A stretch of 64,000 nt of DNA from Chloroflexota bacterium (GTDB lineage Bacteria > Chloroflexota > Anaerolineae > UBA1429). Location: positions 30,585-94,584 of the forward strand of contig JAAYDC010000013.1 in the NCBI GenBank assembly GCA_012729455.1, in the 5' to 3' direction. A program made the position numbers and the translations under genes. The notes below the pieces were generated by a model. The model was not told the DNA's origin, made no database searches, and saw only the letters and a program-made list of their open reading frames with translations. Below are positions 34,608 through 44,726 of the stretch, in pieces. Positions within the stretch are counted from its first letter, which is position 1, and each line of letters begins with the position of its first letter.

Positions 34608-34767
34608 GCAGCCTGAGCTCGAGGTGCTGGCCGCTAGTTTAGTTCGACAAACACCTCACCAGTTGGTGTGCCGCATGTCAACCGAGCAGCCTTATTCGCC
34701 CGCCCGAAGGCAGCCCGCTATAATACAGGGCAGAGATCCTCAAGGCAGTGACGCATGGATGAAGTAA
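34600..34767 (+). pseudogene. Possible remnant of an Fpg/Nei DNA glycosylase N-terminus
   Basis: A 55-codon frame begins with MLEQPELEVLAASLVRQ, which resembles the MxExPExxVLxxxL start of Fpg/Nei glycosylases, where the Pro and Glu after Met are catalytic. The likeness ends after about 25 codons. The frame overlaps the end of rnhB and the start of gyrA and contains the gyrA -10 box (TATAAT 34719-34724). Probably a decayed gene start or coincidence. Confidence 0.3.
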
Positions 34768-37700
34768 AAAACATAGAACCCAACAATGTCCAGAGTATCG
34801 ACATTGTCGACAAGGTGCGCTCCTCGTACCTCGACTATGCCATGAGCGTGATCACCGCGCGCGCCCTGCCTGATGTGCGCGACGGACTCAAGCCGGTACA
34901 GCGCCTGATCCTCTACGCCATGCACGACATGCACCTGACCCACGACCAACCCACCCGCAAGTCGGCACGCATCGTGGGTGAGGTGATCGGTAAATATCAT
35001 CCGCACTCCGACACAGCCATTTATGACGCCATGGTGCGCATGGCGCAGGATTTCACCATGCGTTACGCCCTGGTAGAGGGCCAGGGCAACTTCGGCTCGG
35101 TGGATGGCGACGGTGCGGCTGCGATCCGTTACACCGAGGCGCGTCTGGCACGCCTGGGCGAAGAGATGCTGACCGACCTGGACATGAACACGGTCGACTT
35201 TGTGCCCAACTATGACGGCTCAACCGACCAACCGACCGTCCTGCCGGCCAAGCTGCCCAACCTGTTGGTGAATGGCACCAGCGGCATCGCCGTGGGGATG
35301 GCCACCAACATCCCACCCCACAACCTGGGCGAAGTGGCCGATGCAATCTGCTATGTGATCGACCACCTCAAGCAGGTCGATGACATCAGCGTCGACGACC
35401 TGATGGGCCTGATCCACGGGCCCGACTTTCCGACGGGCGGCGCCATCCTGGGCGATGAGGGCATCCGCCTGGCGTACGCCACTGGCAAGGGCACCATCAT
35501 GGTGCGCGCGCGGGCGCATGTTGAGGATATCCGCGGCGGACACAGCGCCATCATCGTCACCGAGCTGCCCTTTCAGGTCAACAAGGCTAACCTGATCGAG
35601 CGCATCGCCGGGCTGGTACGTGATGGACGGGTCGAGGGCATCACCGACCTGCGCGATGAATCCGACCGCACCGGCATGCGCATCGTCATCGAGCTCAAGC
35701 GCGGCCTGGATGCCGAGCCGGTGCTGGTCTCGCTCTTGAAGTTGACTCAGATGCAGGGGTCATTCGGCATCAATATGCTGGCGCTGGTAGATGGCGAGCC
35801 GCGTACCCTGCCGCTCAAGCGCATCCTGGTCGAATACATCGAACACCGCCGCATCGTCATCCGCCGGCGTTCCGAGTTTGAACTTGAGCGCGCACTGGCA
35901 AGGGCCCACATCCTAGAAGGCCTGCTCAAGGCACTCGACCAACTCGACGAAGTGATCCAGACCATCCGCCGCTCGCGCACGGCCGATACGGCGCTCACCA
36001 ACTTGATGGAAAAGTTCAAGTTCAGCGAGCTGCAAGCGCGCGCGATCCTGGATATGCAGCTGCGGCGTCTGGCAGCCCTCGAGCGCCAGCGTATCGAGGA
36101 CGAGTACCGCGAGATCAAGGCACGCATCGCCTATCTGCAAGCGCTCCTGAAAGACCCCGGCAAGATCCTGGCGTTGGTGAAAGAGGACGTCCTGGCGCTC
36201 AAGGCTGCCTATGGCGACCCGCGCCGCACGCGCATCATCATCGGCGGCGGTGAGGGCACCGTGCTGGACGATATGGTACCCGACGAAGAGTCGCTGGTGG
36301 TAGTGACCACCAACGGGCTGATCAGGCGCATCCCCTTTAGCCAGGCGACGCAAGCCACGCAGGCTGCCTTGAGCGGCTTTGGCGAGGTGCCGGATGATTC
36401 GGTGCGCTGGGTGATGCGCGCCCACAGTAAAGATACCCTGTGTCTGATCGGGGCGGGCGGGCGGGCCCAGCTGGCAGCCGCGCATCAGGTGCCCGATACG
36501 ATCCAGCAGGAACGCGGTATCCCGTTAGGCAACCTGGTCAGGTTGCCCAACGATGAACCCATCGCGGCCATCGTGGTGCTGCCAGCCGCCGATGAGGAGC
36601 GCTTCCTGACGACCTTTACCCGATTGGGCAAGGTCAAGCGCTCGTCACTGGCCGAAGTGGCGGGCTTGGGCGCGGGCGGGATCCTGATCGGCATTGCCGA
36701 TGACGACGCCGTGCTGACCGCCTTTGTCACCGACGGCAAGCAGGAGCTGCTGGCGGTCTCGGCGCAGGGCCGCGCGCTGCGCTTTAATGAGGACGAGGTG
36801 CGCCCGCAGGGCCGCACCGGCGGCGGCGTGCGCGCCATGGATTTAGCTTCCGGCGATGCCCTGGTAGGAACCAGCGTAGTGAACCCCGAGGGCATGTTGG
36901 TAATCGTTAGCGAAGAGGGCTTTGCTAAACGCTGCGCCCTGAAAGAGTTTAGTCTGCAGCGCCGCGGCGGGCAGGGTCTGCTGGTGAGTGATGCCGCCAA
37001 GGCCAGCCTGAGCGGCGCTCTGTTCGGCAGCAGCATGCTCACCCCCCAGGAGGATCTGGTTTTAGTGACCAGCGCGCACCGCATGCTGCGGCGAGAGTAT
37101 GGCGAGATCCCTGTAGCACCGCGCGCCGGGTGGGGACGTATCGTCTCGGCCAGCAAAAAGGGCGCCCTGGTGGTGCTGGGCGATGACCGACTGGCAGGCA
37201 TCTTTTGCGTGCCGGCAGCACCGACCGCTTCAGCGGCGCCCACGCGTGCTGCCAGCGCAGAACAGGCCACCCTGGCGGGTATGATGGGCGCTGAGCCGGC
37301 CCCAAAGCGGGTGAAAGCAAGTCCGACAGCAAGAACCAAAGCGAGCACCGCGAAACCCTCGGCTCAGACCGAGTTGCCTAAACCAGCCACGCGCTCGCGC
37401 AAGGCGACCAGGGAGTCCGTGGTGGCACCAGTAAAGACACGTACCACAAAGGCATCTGCTGCGACATCCGCTACGGTGTCAAAAACCGCGACGAAATCGC
37501 GCGACGCGGCCGAGGAGCCCGTGCCGACACCAACCAAGACGCGTACGACCAAGGCTTCTACCGCGACATCCGCGGCACCCAAACCTGCGGCGCGATCACG
37601 CAAGACGGCAGAGGAACCCGTGCCGACACCAACGAAGACGCGCACGACCAAAGCTACGCCGGCAACCGCCGAGACGCCCAAACCTGCGGCGCCCGCTCCT

Positions 37701-37841
37701 GCCAAACCATCTCCCAAAAGCGACACGCAACCAGCCGCGCCCAAAGGCGTAAAGCCTGAAGAGCCGACCGACAAAGCGCCGGTCGCCGGGCGTCGCCGGC
37801 CAATCGTGACCCGCCGGCCAACGCGCAGCATCAAGGAGTAA
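34755..37841 (+). CDS. gyrA: DNA gyrase subunit A with a basic repetitive C-terminal tail
   Basis: 1028 residues, about 200 longer than usual. The winged-helix/tower part holds catalytic Tyr126 in IRYTEAR. The quinolone-region helix reads [11 protein letters not shown], with Ser where E. coli has Gly81 and Thr at the Ser83 position. The C-terminal beta-pinwheel contains the GyrA box QRRGGQG at residue 735, so this is gyrase rather than topoisomerase IV. From about residue 835 the protein becomes an Ala/Thr/Lys/Pro tail with 33-residue repeats, resembling histone H1-like sequence. A TATAAT box precedes the gene. It supercoils DNA with GyrB, which is not in the window. Confidence 0.95.
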   Translation: MDEVKNIEPNNVQSIDIVDKVRSSYLDYAMSVITARALPDVRDGLKPVQRLILYAMHDMHLTHDQPTRKSARIVGEVIGKYHPHSDTAIYDAMVRMAQDFTMRYALVEGQGNFGSVDGDGAAAIRYTEARLARLGEEMLTDLDMNTVDFVPNYDGSTDQPTVLPAKLPNLLVNGTSGIAVGMATNIPPHNLGEVADAICYVIDHLKQVDDISVDDLMGLIHGPDFPTGGAILGDEGIRLAYATGKGTIMVRARAHVEDIRGGHSAIIVTELPFQVNKANLIERIAGLVRDGRVEGITDLRDESDRTGMRIVIELKRGLDAEPVLVSLLKLTQMQGSFGINMLALVDGEPRTLPLKRILVEYIEHRRIVIRRRSEFELERALARAHILEGLLKALDQLDEVIQTIRRSRTADTALTNLMEKFKFSELQARAILDMQLRRLAALERQRIEDEYREIKARIAYLQALLKDPGKILALVKEDVLALKAAYGDPRRTRIIIGGGEGTVLDDMVPDEESLVVVTTNGLIRRIPFSQATQATQAALSGFGEVPDDSVRWVMRAHSKDTLCLIGAGGRAQLAAAHQVPDTIQQERGIPLGNLVRLPNDEPIAAIVVLPAADEERFLTTFTRLGKVKRSSLAEVAGLGAGGILIGIADDDAVLTAFVTDGKQELLAVSAQGRALRFNEDEVRPQGRTGGGVRAMDLASGDALVGTSVVNPEGMLVIVSEEGFAKRCALKEFSLQRRGGQGLLVSDAAKASLSGALFGSSMLTPQEDLVLVTSAHRMLRREYGEIPVAPRAGWGRIVSASKKGALVVLGDDRLAGIFCVPAAPTASAAPTRAASAEQATLAGMMGAEPAPKRVKASPTARTKASTAKPSAQTELPKPATRSRKATRESVVAPVKTRTTKASAATSATVSKTATKSRDAAEEPVPTPTKTRTTKASTATSAAPKPAARSRKTAEEPVPTPTKTRTTKATPATAETPKPAAPAPAKPSPKSDTQPAAPKGVKPEEPTDKAPVAGRRRPIVTRRPTRSIKE
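37413..37710 (+). repeat. 33-codon tandem repeat in the gyrA tail
   Basis: Two strong copies of a 99-base unit start at 37512 and 37611 ([15 protein letters not shown]...), with a degenerate copy upstream ([16 protein letters not shown]). The unit is rich in Lys, Arg, Thr and Ala. Confidence 0.85.
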
Positions 37842-37844
37842 GCA

Positions 37845-38309
37845 ATGGACTGGAAGTCCAAGCTGATAGCGATCGCCAACCGCTTGCGCATCGTGGGCAT
37901 TATCATTTTTGTCCTTATTTTGGTAGCTGCTGGCTGGCAGGTATACATCATCATCCGCAACTCAACCGGTATGAACGCCTCGCACACAGCCGTGGCCTGG
38001 TTCACCGCCTTTGACCGCGGCGATTATGACACCGTCTATAATCTGACGGCCAAAGCCGACCTGGTCGATCTCTACGGCCGGCCGATCAGCCGAGAGGCCT
38101 TTACCCGGCAGCTGGCACGCCTGCATGATCCTGTGTTAAAGATGAGCAACATCCAGGCCAACCTCATATATGAGACGCGCGGCCGACAGTATTTTGCCGT
38201 TACCTGGAAAAGTGGCTCCGGCACTTTATCCGTCACCAGGGTAGTGGTCGAGGTGCGCAGCGAGAATAACCAGTGGGTGGTCACCTGCCCCTTTGCGATC
38301 AAGCTCTAG
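37845..38309 (+). CDS. Membrane-anchored protein of unknown function
   Basis: 154 residues. A short cytoplasmic basic start (MDWKSKLIAIANRLR) is followed by one membrane helix (IVGIIIFVLILVAAGWQVYIII). The outside domain of about 110 residues resembles an NTF2-like/DUF4878 fold: AVAWFTAFDRGDYDTVYNLT, then strands ending in VVEVRSENNQWVV. No catalytic motif is seen. It starts 3 bases after the gyrA stop and is 26 bases before the next gene, so it is probably co-transcribed with gyrA. Confidence 0.72.
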   Translation: MDWKSKLIAIANRLRIVGIIIFVLILVAAGWQVYIIIRNSTGMNASHTAVAWFTAFDRGDYDTVYNLTAKADLVDLYGRPISREAFTRQLARLHDPVLKMSNIQANLIYETRGRQYFAVTWKSGSGTLSVTRVVVEVRSENNQWVVTCPFAIKL

Positions 38310-38335
38310 GAGCCGACCCGTTACAAGGAGGTGCG

Positions 38336-39706
38336 ATGAAGTTGCCGAGCATGCTGGCACGCGGACGCGGACCGCTGCTGGAATTCATCCCCGAACCTGA
38401 TGCCGAGCTGCTGGCGCGCACCATCGCTGCGATGGCTAACTCGGCCGGCGGCACGATCGCGCTGGGCATCGACAGTTCCGGACAGGCCCAGCCGGATACC
38501 CTCGAATGGGCCGAAGCTACCTACACGCGTGCCCTGCGCCAGTTCTCGCCTCCGCTTGAAGCCGACCAAATGCCCCTCTGGCAGACCGAAGAAGTGCCAG
38601 GCGGCATGGTGGTGTTGATCGTGGTGCGCCCGGCAGCGCGCAACGTGCTCCTGAATGGGCGCGAGCTGCTTATCCGCACGGGCAGCGCCAACGTGGCGCG
38701 TCATACCGAACCAACCCCCGCTCCGCCTGTGACGCTAGAAGCCGAAGAGGAACGTGAGTTGGCGGGCGCCACCCTGGACGATTTTGACGAAGAGCTGCTG
38801 ACCGAGTACGAACGGCTTCGCCAGCAGCGCGGTGCACGCGGCAGCACTGCTACTCGTGCCGAGTTACTGCGCGATGCCGGCGCGGTGACAGCCGACAACC
38901 GCCCCACTGTGGCGGGGATGCTGCTGTTTGGTCGCGTCCCCGAGCAGTTTCTGCCACAAAGCGGTTTATTGATTCTCCGTTTTCGCGGCAAGAGCCTGCG
39001 CGAGGCGGCCAGCTCGGGCGAACGTTACCAGCGCCGCATCGAGATCGGCGGACCAGCCGCGCGCCAGATCGAGCGCGCCTGGGAGGTGCTGCACGAAGAA
39101 ACCCAGCGCAGCCCACAAGTGGATGGCCTGGTACGTCGCGAAGAAACCGATTATCCGCCCGAGGCGGTGCGCGAGGCAGTGGTCAATGCCGTCTGCCACC
39201 GCGATTACGGCGTGCGCGGGCAGCGTATTGAGATCCGCCTGTTTGATGACCGCATGGAGATCATGTCGCCGGGCGGGCTGCCGGGGCACATCACGCTGGA
39301 TAACATCCTCGACGAGCACTATTCGCGCAACCCGCGCCTAGTGCGCGGCCTGTACTATTGGGGATATATCGAAGAGCTCGGGCAGGGCATCGATATTATC
39401 TATGACGCCATGCAGCGCTCGCACCGCACCGCCCCCGAGATGCGCGATAGCGGGCGAAACTTTACCCTCACGCTCTATAATGCCGTCGATGACCTCGAGG
39501 CCGAATATGGCGAGGAGCTCAACCCGCGCCAGATCGCGGTGCTCAAATACCTGCGCGCCAACGAGCGCATCACCAATGCCGATTTCCGGCGCCTGGCCCC
39601 CGAGGTGAGCGCCGAGACGCTGCGCCTCGACCTGCGCGACTTGGTGGGAAAGGGCTTTTTGCTGCGCGTGGGCGATAAGCGCGGCACTTATTATGTAAAC
39701 AAATAA
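38336..39706 (+). CDS. Schlafen/AlbA_2-domain protein with HATPase-like domain
   Basis: 456 residues. The N-terminal Schlafen AlbA_2 domain (about 10-110) has IAAMANSAGGTIALGID and NGRELLIRTGSANVAR. The central/C-terminal part is the helicase-associated HATPase_c_4 module with YPPEAVREAVVNAVCHRDY, IMSPGGLPGHIT and GIDIIYDAM. A winged-helix region ends the protein (LKYLRANERITNADFRRL). Such proteins are predicted nucleic-acid-binding regulators, sometimes near defence genes. ATG 38336 follows AAGGAGG by 5 bases; the ORF track's 38273 start overlaps the previous gene. Confidence 0.83.
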   Translation: MKLPSMLARGRGPLLEFIPEPDAELLARTIAAMANSAGGTIALGIDSSGQAQPDTLEWAEATYTRALRQFSPPLEADQMPLWQTEEVPGGMVVLIVVRPAARNVLLNGRELLIRTGSANVARHTEPTPAPPVTLEAEEERELAGATLDDFDEELLTEYERLRQQRGARGSTATRAELLRDAGAVTADNRPTVAGMLLFGRVPEQFLPQSGLLILRFRGKSLREAASSGERYQRRIEIGGPAARQIERAWEVLHEETQRSPQVDGLVRREETDYPPEAVREAVVNAVCHRDYGVRGQRIEIRLFDDRMEIMSPGGLPGHITLDNILDEHYSRNPRLVRGLYYWGYIEELGQGIDIIYDAMQRSHRTAPEMRDSGRNFTLTLYNAVDDLEAEYGEELNPRQIAVLKYLRANERITNADFRRLAPEVSAETLRLDLRDLVGKGFLLRVGDKRGTYYVNK

Positions 39707-39808
39707 ATTTAGTACGCGATCGCTTCAGGGCGATTTCGAGGGCATCAAATCGCAGGCCGGCGGACGGCAAGGTCAGCCAGATCCTCTAACTGCCGCCAGC
39801 ATACACAA

Positions 39809-39840
39809 CCGGGCACGGTCAGGGTCCTGACCGTGCCCGG
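39809..39840. terminator. Strong hairpin between convergent genes
   Basis: A 14-bp perfect stem (CCGGGCACGGTCAG / CTGACCGTGCCCGG) with a GGTC loop. The T tracts on both sides are weak (TGTTATC), so it may be a terminator or an mRNA-end stabiliser. Three copies of TATCCCAA/ATCCCAA follow (39850-39881), at the 3' end of hflX. The 166-base gap holds no gene. Confidence 0.6.
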
Positions 39841-39872
39841 TGTTATCACAAGTATCCCAAACGTTATCCCAA

Positions 39873-41225
39873 CTATCCCAAGTCGTCCGGTTTTTTACCC
39901 TCAGCGCGGCGCACCAGGCTGGCTAACCAGCGCGGCAGCCGGCCGCGCACCCGCGAACCGCCGCTTCGGTAGCTTGTCGCCTCCACAATGCCCTGCTTGT
40001 GCCACAGGTGTAAGAGATCGCCAGCATCATAAGGCAGCACCGCCTCAAGCGGCACCATCTGTTCTACCAGAACCGCCTCGAGCCGGCTGAGCAGTTCGTC
40101 GATGCCAACCCCCTGCAGCGCCGAGATGTGCACCACATCAGGAAAGCGGTCTTCCAGAAGCGAGCGGGAATTCTGAGCGCTCACAAAGCGGTTGGTGGCA
40201 GGCTCCAGGTCGGTCTCGGGGTCGAGCTGGTCGATCTTGTTGAGCGCCAGAATGATGGGTTTGTCGTCAGCCCCCAGATCAGCGAGCACCTCTTCGACGG
40301 TACGCACCTGTGCCAGCAAATTGGGGGCGGTGATATCCGCCACCAGTACCAGCACATCGGCTTCCTGCACCTCTTCGAGGGTCGCGCGAAAAGCCGCCAC
40401 CAGCTCGGTGGGCAGTTTTTGGATAAAGCCGACCGTATCGGTAAACAGCACCTGCTTGCCGCCCGGCAGCTCGACGCGCCGCGTGGTCGGATCAAGCGTG
40501 GCAAAGAGCTTGTCTTCGACCAGCACCTCGGCATCCGAGAGGGCGTTCAGCAAGGTCGATTTGCCGGCGTTGGTATAGCCGACGATCGCCACCACCGGCA
40601 GTTCGGCGCGGCGGCGCTGGCGGCGCTGCAAAGCCCGCTGCTGGCGCACACGCTCGAGCTCTTCACGCAGCCTGGCGATGCGGCGGTTGATCTCACGGCG
40701 GTCCGATTCGAGCTGCGTCTCACCGGGGCCACGCAGACCCACCCCGCCGACAGTCTGGCGCGAAAGGTGGGTCCATTGGCGCGTCAGGCGCGGCAGGCGG
40801 TAGCTGTATTGCGCCAGCTCGACTTGCAGCGCGCCTTCCCGCGTGCGGGCATGCTGTGCAAAGATGTCCAAAATCAGCGCGGTGCGATCGAGGATCAGCA
40901 CCGGGATGGCAGTCTCCAGGTTGCGCAGCTGGGCCGGTGAGAGCTCGTCATCCAGGATCAGCACATCGTAGTCGAGCCTGGTCTGCAGGTTGATCAGTTC
41001 CTGCACCTTGCCCGAGCCGATATAGGTGGCCGGGTTGATCGCATCCAAGCGTTGAATGCTGCGCCCCACCACTATCAGCTCGGCCGTCTCGGCCAACTCA
41101 GCCAGCTCATCGAGTGACGACTCGCCGGTAAAGAGCTGGTCGCTGCCATGGACCTCGGCCGCCAGCAAATAGGCGCGTTGGCGCTCCCGCAGAGCGGGCC
41201 GAGCCTCGAGTGTGCGTTGCGTCAA
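39873..41225 (-). CDS. hflX: GTPase HflX
   Basis: 450 residues from TTG 41225, which overlaps the aminotransferase stop (T-TGA) and follows GAGAGG. The ORF track's ATG at 41405 lies within the neighbouring gene. The N-terminal HflX domain ends in GGVGLRGPGETQLESDRR, a family signature. The G-domain has P-loop GYTNAGKST, G3 DTVGFI and G4 NKID. HflX binds and splits stalled 70S ribosomes under stress. Translation is likely coupled to the aminotransferase. Confidence 0.92.
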   Translation of the reverse strand: MTQRTLEARPALRERQRAYLLAAEVHGSDQLFTGESSLDELAELAETAELIVVGRSIQRLDAINPATYIGSGKVQELINLQTRLDYDVLILDDELSPAQLRNLETAIPVLILDRTALILDIFAQHARTREGALQVELAQYSYRLPRLTRQWTHLSRQTVGGVGLRGPGETQLESDRREINRRIARLREELERVRQQRALQRRQRRRAELPVVAIVGYTNAGKSTLLNALSDAEVLVEDKLFATLDPTTRRVELPGGKQVLFTDTVGFIQKLPTELVAAFRATLEEVQEADVLVLVADITAPNLLAQVRTVEEVLADLGADDKPIILALNKIDQLDPETDLEPATNRFVSAQNSRSLLEDRFPDVVHISALQGVGIDELLSRLEAVLVEQMVPLEAVLPYDAGDLLHLWHKQGIVEATSYRSGGSRVRGRLPRWLASLVRRAEGKKPDDLG

Positions 41226-42376
41226 ATTGCCAGTAACCTCTCCCCTGCCTGAATGAGCTGCTCCTCGGGCACACAGATCGAGATGCGCAGATAGCCATCG
41301 CCATGCTGTCCAAAGGCAGTGCCCGGAGTCAGCCAGACCCCGGCATTCTCGAGCTTGCCGAGGGCATAACTCTCGCAATCCTGCCCGGCTGGCACCTTGG
41401 CCCACACATACAGTCCGCCCTGGGGCTTGTGCGCCGTCATTCCCAGTTTAGCCGTCCAATCCATCACGATGTCGCGGCGGTGCTGGTAGATCATGTTGCG
41501 TTCGGCCAGCCAGGATTGGTCGCCGTTCAGGGCGACGACACTGGCATCCTGCAGCGGGCGAAAGATGCCCGAATCGATATTGGTCTTGATGGTGGTAAGG
41601 GCTTCCAGTGCCTGGGCGTTGCCCACCGCCATGCCCACGCGCCAGCCGGCCATGTTATAGGTCTTGCTGAGCGAGTTGAACTCGACACACACCTCTTTGG
41701 CGCCCGGCACTTCCAGGATGCTGGGAGCAACGTAACCGTCAAAGCACAGGTCGCAGTAGGGGTTATCGTAGCAGATCACCATGTCGTAGCGTGCAGCATA
41801 TGCCACGGCGCGCTCCAAGAATTCCATAGTGGCGCCGGCGCCAGTGGGGTTGTTGGGATAGTTGAGCCACATGAGCGTAGCACGCTCGGCTGCCGCGGAG
41901 GGGATCGCCTCGAAATCCACTAGGTAGTCGTTTTCTTCCAGGAGCGGCATAGCGTAAGACTCGCCGCCTGCCATCATAGCGCCCATGCGGTAGGTGGGGT
42001 AGCCCGGGTCGCTGGCCAGCACCAGATCACCCGGATCCACAAAAGCCAGCGCCATATTGGCGAGGCCTTCTTTGGAGCCGATCAGCGGGCGCACCTCGTT
42101 GGCCGGGTCGAGCGTAACGCCAAAGCGCCGCTCGTAATAGTTGGCAATCGCCTTGCGCAAATCCGGTGTACCGTAATAGCCGGCATAGCCGTGCGTATCG
42201 GCGCGGTTCACCGAAGTATAGAGCGCATCGATGATAAACTGGGCCGGTTTCAGGTCGGGGCTGCCGATGCCCAGGTTGATCACATCCACGCCCTTGGCAC
42301 GCGCAGCCGCAATGCGCTTTTCGACGGTCGCAAAGACATAGGGCGGCAGATTGGTGATACGGTCAGCGATCTTCAT
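41222..42376 (-). CDS. dapL: LL-diaminopimelate aminotransferase-like PLP enzyme
   Basis: 384 residues, fold-type I aminotransferase. Motifs: INLGIGSPDLKPAQ near the N-terminus, YAGYYGTPDLRKAIANYY, NYPNNPTGA, the cofactor Lys in SLSKTYNMAGWR, and ISICVPEE near the end. The overall pattern fits the DapL (type 2) clade that makes LL-DAP for lysine and peptidoglycan; an alanine/aspartate aminotransferase remains possible. AAGGAGG lies 5 bases before the ATG. First gene of a unit with hflX. Confidence 0.82.
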   Translation of the reverse strand: MKIADRITNLPPYVFATVEKRIAAARAKGVDVINLGIGSPDLKPAQFIIDALYTSVNRADTHGYAGYYGTPDLRKAIANYYERRFGVTLDPANEVRPLIGSKEGLANMALAFVDPGDLVLASDPGYPTYRMGAMMAGGESYAMPLLEENDYLVDFEAIPSAAAERATLMWLNYPNNPTGAGATMEFLERAVAYAARYDMVICYDNPYCDLCFDGYVAPSILEVPGAKEVCVEFNSLSKTYNMAGWRVGMAVGNAQALEALTTIKTNIDSGIFRPLQDASVVALNGDQSWLAERNMIYQHRRDIVMDWTAKLGMTAHKPQGGLYVWAKVPAGQDCESYALGKLENAGVWLTPGTAFGQHGDGYLRISICVPEEQLIQAGERLLAI

Positions 42377-42409
42377 CGGTCCTCCTTGGGGAATCCGTTT
42401 ATTTGGCAG

Positions 42410-43324
42410 CTATTGAGCTGCCGGATTGGATGCGAACGGCTCCCCTTCGAGCAGCGTTTGCAACACAATGCCCACGCGTTGGAGGCTATCGGCACTGACG
42501 CGTTCCAAAGTATCTTGGGTTGTGTGCCAATAAGTATAATCAAAATCGATAATCAATACAGATGGATACCCCCGCCGTACAAAGGGGATGTGGTCGTCGA
42601 TAACGGCATGGTTATAACGCGGGATAAACCACTGGCTGTAACCCAGCGTATCGGCAATGTGCCAGATGTGCTCCATCAGCACCAACGACGAGTTCCACTC
42701 GTAATAGATCTCCTGCTGGGCGTCGCCTACCATATCCACCACGATCACCATGCGCGGGGCTATCTCGAGGTGCGCAGCCATGTACTCTGCGCCGACACTA
42801 AAGGGCCAGTCATTCAGGTTACCGCGATCCTCGGCATCGAAAAAGGCCAGCATGATCTGGTAGCGGTCGGTCACCTTGGGGCTGATCACCCGCGAGAGCT
42901 CGAGCAGCACGGCCGTGCCGCTGGCGCCATCGTTGGCCCCCAGGATTGGCTGCGAGCGGTCGACCGGGTCGCGGTCGGCCACCGGGCGGGTATCAAAGTG
43001 CGTCCCCAGCAGGATCAGCGGCCCCGTGCCTTTGGTAGCGATCACATTGCGGATCGGCAGGCCCCCCTGAGTAAATTCCTGGAACTCGACCTGCCAGCCG
43101 TTGCGTTCAAGCACCTGGGCGATGTAATCCGAGGTGCGCCGGTTGGCTTCTGACCCGACCGGGCGCGGGCCAAAGCCCACCTGTGTACGCAGGTGGTTCA
43201 TCGCCTGGCGCCCCGAAAAGGCCGCCCCGCCATCATCGCAGCCAACGGCGAGCAGCACAAACACGAGTACCAGACTGGCTGCCAGGCCCCGCCAGATTGT
43301 TAGCTGTATGGGAGATCGACGCAT
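42410..43324 (-). CDS. M28 family metallopeptidase / glutaminyl cyclase-like lipoprotein
   Basis: 304 residues. The N-terminal signal with lipobox LLAVGC predicts an exported lipoprotein. The M28 zinc ligands are seen as THFDTR (His), GANDGASG (Asp), FDAED (Glu), VVDMVG (Asp) and WHTTQDT (His), so the enzyme should be active. Aminopeptidases and bacterial glutaminyl cyclases share this pattern; the W-P-x-S-V-G-A-E segment and one-zinc style lean toward the latter. It starts 5 bases after trmFO on the same strand. Confidence 0.85.
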   Translation of the reverse strand: MRRSPIQLTIWRGLAASLVLVFVLLAVGCDDGGAAFSGRQAMNHLRTQVGFGPRPVGSEANRRTSDYIAQVLERNGWQVEFQEFTQGGLPIRNVIATKGTGPLILLGTHFDTRPVADRDPVDRSQPILGANDGASGTAVLLELSRVISPKVTDRYQIMLAFFDAEDRGNLNDWPFSVGAEYMAAHLEIAPRMVIVVDMVGDAQQEIYYEWNSSLVLMEHIWHIADTLGYSQWFIPRYNHAVIDDHIPFVRRGYPSVLIIDFDYTYWHTTQDTLERVSADSLQRVGIVLQTLLEGEPFASNPAAQ

Positions 43325-43329
43325 CCGGT

Positions 43330-44667
43330 TTACTCCATCGCGTTGGGAAGCTGATTGTCGTACAGGAAGGCGAGCAAGTCAACCTCGGAGCGCGTGATGA
43401 TAGCGTCGAGCTGGCGATGATGGTCACCCCCCAGCGGGTTTGGAAGCGGCAGGAGCCCCAGGTTGGCCTTCATGGGCTGAAAGGGCGAGTTGGTGCTGTG
43501 GCTGATGTAATGCATCAGCGCACCCCACATGGTGGTACGCGGTGCCGTGAGGGGCTCCATTCCAGCAGCCAAGCGCGCTGCGTTGAGCCCCGCCAGGAGC
43601 CCGCTGGCGATCGAGCCGAGGTAGCCCTCGGTGCCAGCCAGCTGCCCGGCGAACAGGATCTGCGGCATGGCGCGCGCCTGCAAGGTGGCCTGCAGCACAG
43701 CCGGCGATTGCAAATAGGTATTGCGATGCATCTGCCCGTAACGCACCCATTCGGCGTGCTCGAGCCCGGGAATGAGAGCAAAGACCCTTTTTTGTTCACT
43801 TTGGCGCAGGTTAGTCTGGAAACCCACCAAGTTGTAGAGCGTGGCAGCCAGGTCGTCCTGGCGCAGCTGGGCAACTGCGTAAGGGCTCTGGCCGGTGCGC
43901 GGATCGCGCAGGCCGACAGCGCGCATCGGCCCATAGGCGAGCGTCTCACGTCCGCGCGCAGCCAGCACCTCGATCGGCAGACATGCCTCGAAAAAGCGCT
44001 TGTCGAGTCGTTCAAAGGCCGGCAGCGGATAGCCTTCTGCCATCAGCAGCGCGTCGATAAAGGCATCGTACTGCTCCTTGGTGAGCGGGCAGCAGATGTA
44101 ATCCGAGCCAGCCAGGCCATAACGCGTAGCGCGATAGGTGTGTGCGGCATCCACCGAGCTGCCCAGCACGATCGGCGCCATGGCATCGTAAAAGCCCAGC
44201 GCCTTGCGCCCTGTCAGGCGGGCGATCGCTTCTGCCAGCGCCGGAGAGGTCAGTGGACCACTGGCACATACCAGCACGCCGGCGCCCGCATCCAGGCTGG
44301 TCACTTCACGGCGCTCAATGCGGATGTGCGGGTGGCTTGCGATGGCGCGCGTTACCGCCTTCCTGAAAGCATGCCGATCGACGGCCAAGGCACTGCCGGC
44401 CGGCACCGCGGTGGATTCGGCACACTGCAGCAGGAGCGATCCAAGCCTGCGCAGCTCGTCCTTTAACATGGCGGAGGCTTTGCCCTTTTGGGTGGTGCCC
44501 AGCGAGTTGCTGCATACCAGTTCGGCCAGGTCTGCCGTCTGATGCGCGGGCGTGGTGCGGGTCGGACGCATCTCGTAAAGCGTCACCTCGGCGCCCAACC
44601 GTGCAGCCTGCCAGGCGGCTTCGCAGCCAGCCAGCCCGCCGCCGATCACCGTAACCGCTTGTGACAT
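43330..44667 (-). CDS. trmFO: Methylenetetrahydrofolate-tRNA-(uracil-5-)-methyltransferase TrmFO
   Basis: 445 residues. FAD-binding GGGLAGCEAAWQAA starts the protein, then YEMRP and ELVCSNSLG, a TrmFO signature. The catalytic Cys region and the C-terminal FAGQLAGTEGYLGSIASGLLAG are present. It makes m5U54 in tRNA with folate as methyl donor. GGAGG lies 6 bases before the ATG. It is divergent from the tRNA cluster. Confidence 0.95.
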   Translation of the reverse strand: MSQAVTVIGGGLAGCEAAWQAARLGAEVTLYEMRPTRTTPAHQTADLAELVCSNSLGTTQKGKASAMLKDELRRLGSLLLQCAESTAVPAGSALAVDRHAFRKAVTRAIASHPHIRIERREVTSLDAGAGVLVCASGPLTSPALAEAIARLTGRKALGFYDAMAPIVLGSSVDAAHTYRATRYGLAGSDYICCPLTKEQYDAFIDALLMAEGYPLPAFERLDKRFFEACLPIEVLAARGRETLAYGPMRAVGLRDPRTGQSPYAVAQLRQDDLAATLYNLVGFQTNLRQSEQKRVFALIPGLEHAEWVRYGQMHRNTYLQSPAVLQATLQARAMPQILFAGQLAGTEGYLGSIASGLLAGLNAARLAAGMEPLTAPRTTMWGALMHYISHSTNSPFQPMKANLGLLPLPNPLGGDHHRQLDAIITRSEVDLLAFLYDNQLPNAME

Positions 44668-44726
44668 CGTTTGCCTCCAAGAAGATCATACTTGGATCAG
44701 CAGCCGATCACAAAAGCTCATTGCTT

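Noticed and set aside
39840-39885. TATCCCAA repeats as a CRISPR array
   Set aside because: Units are only 7-8 bases with irregular spacing; they lie in the hflX 3' end.
42191-44466. Two long plus-strand ORFs (320 and 427 aa) opposite dapL, M28 and trmFO
   Set aside because: Antisense shadows of three clear genes.
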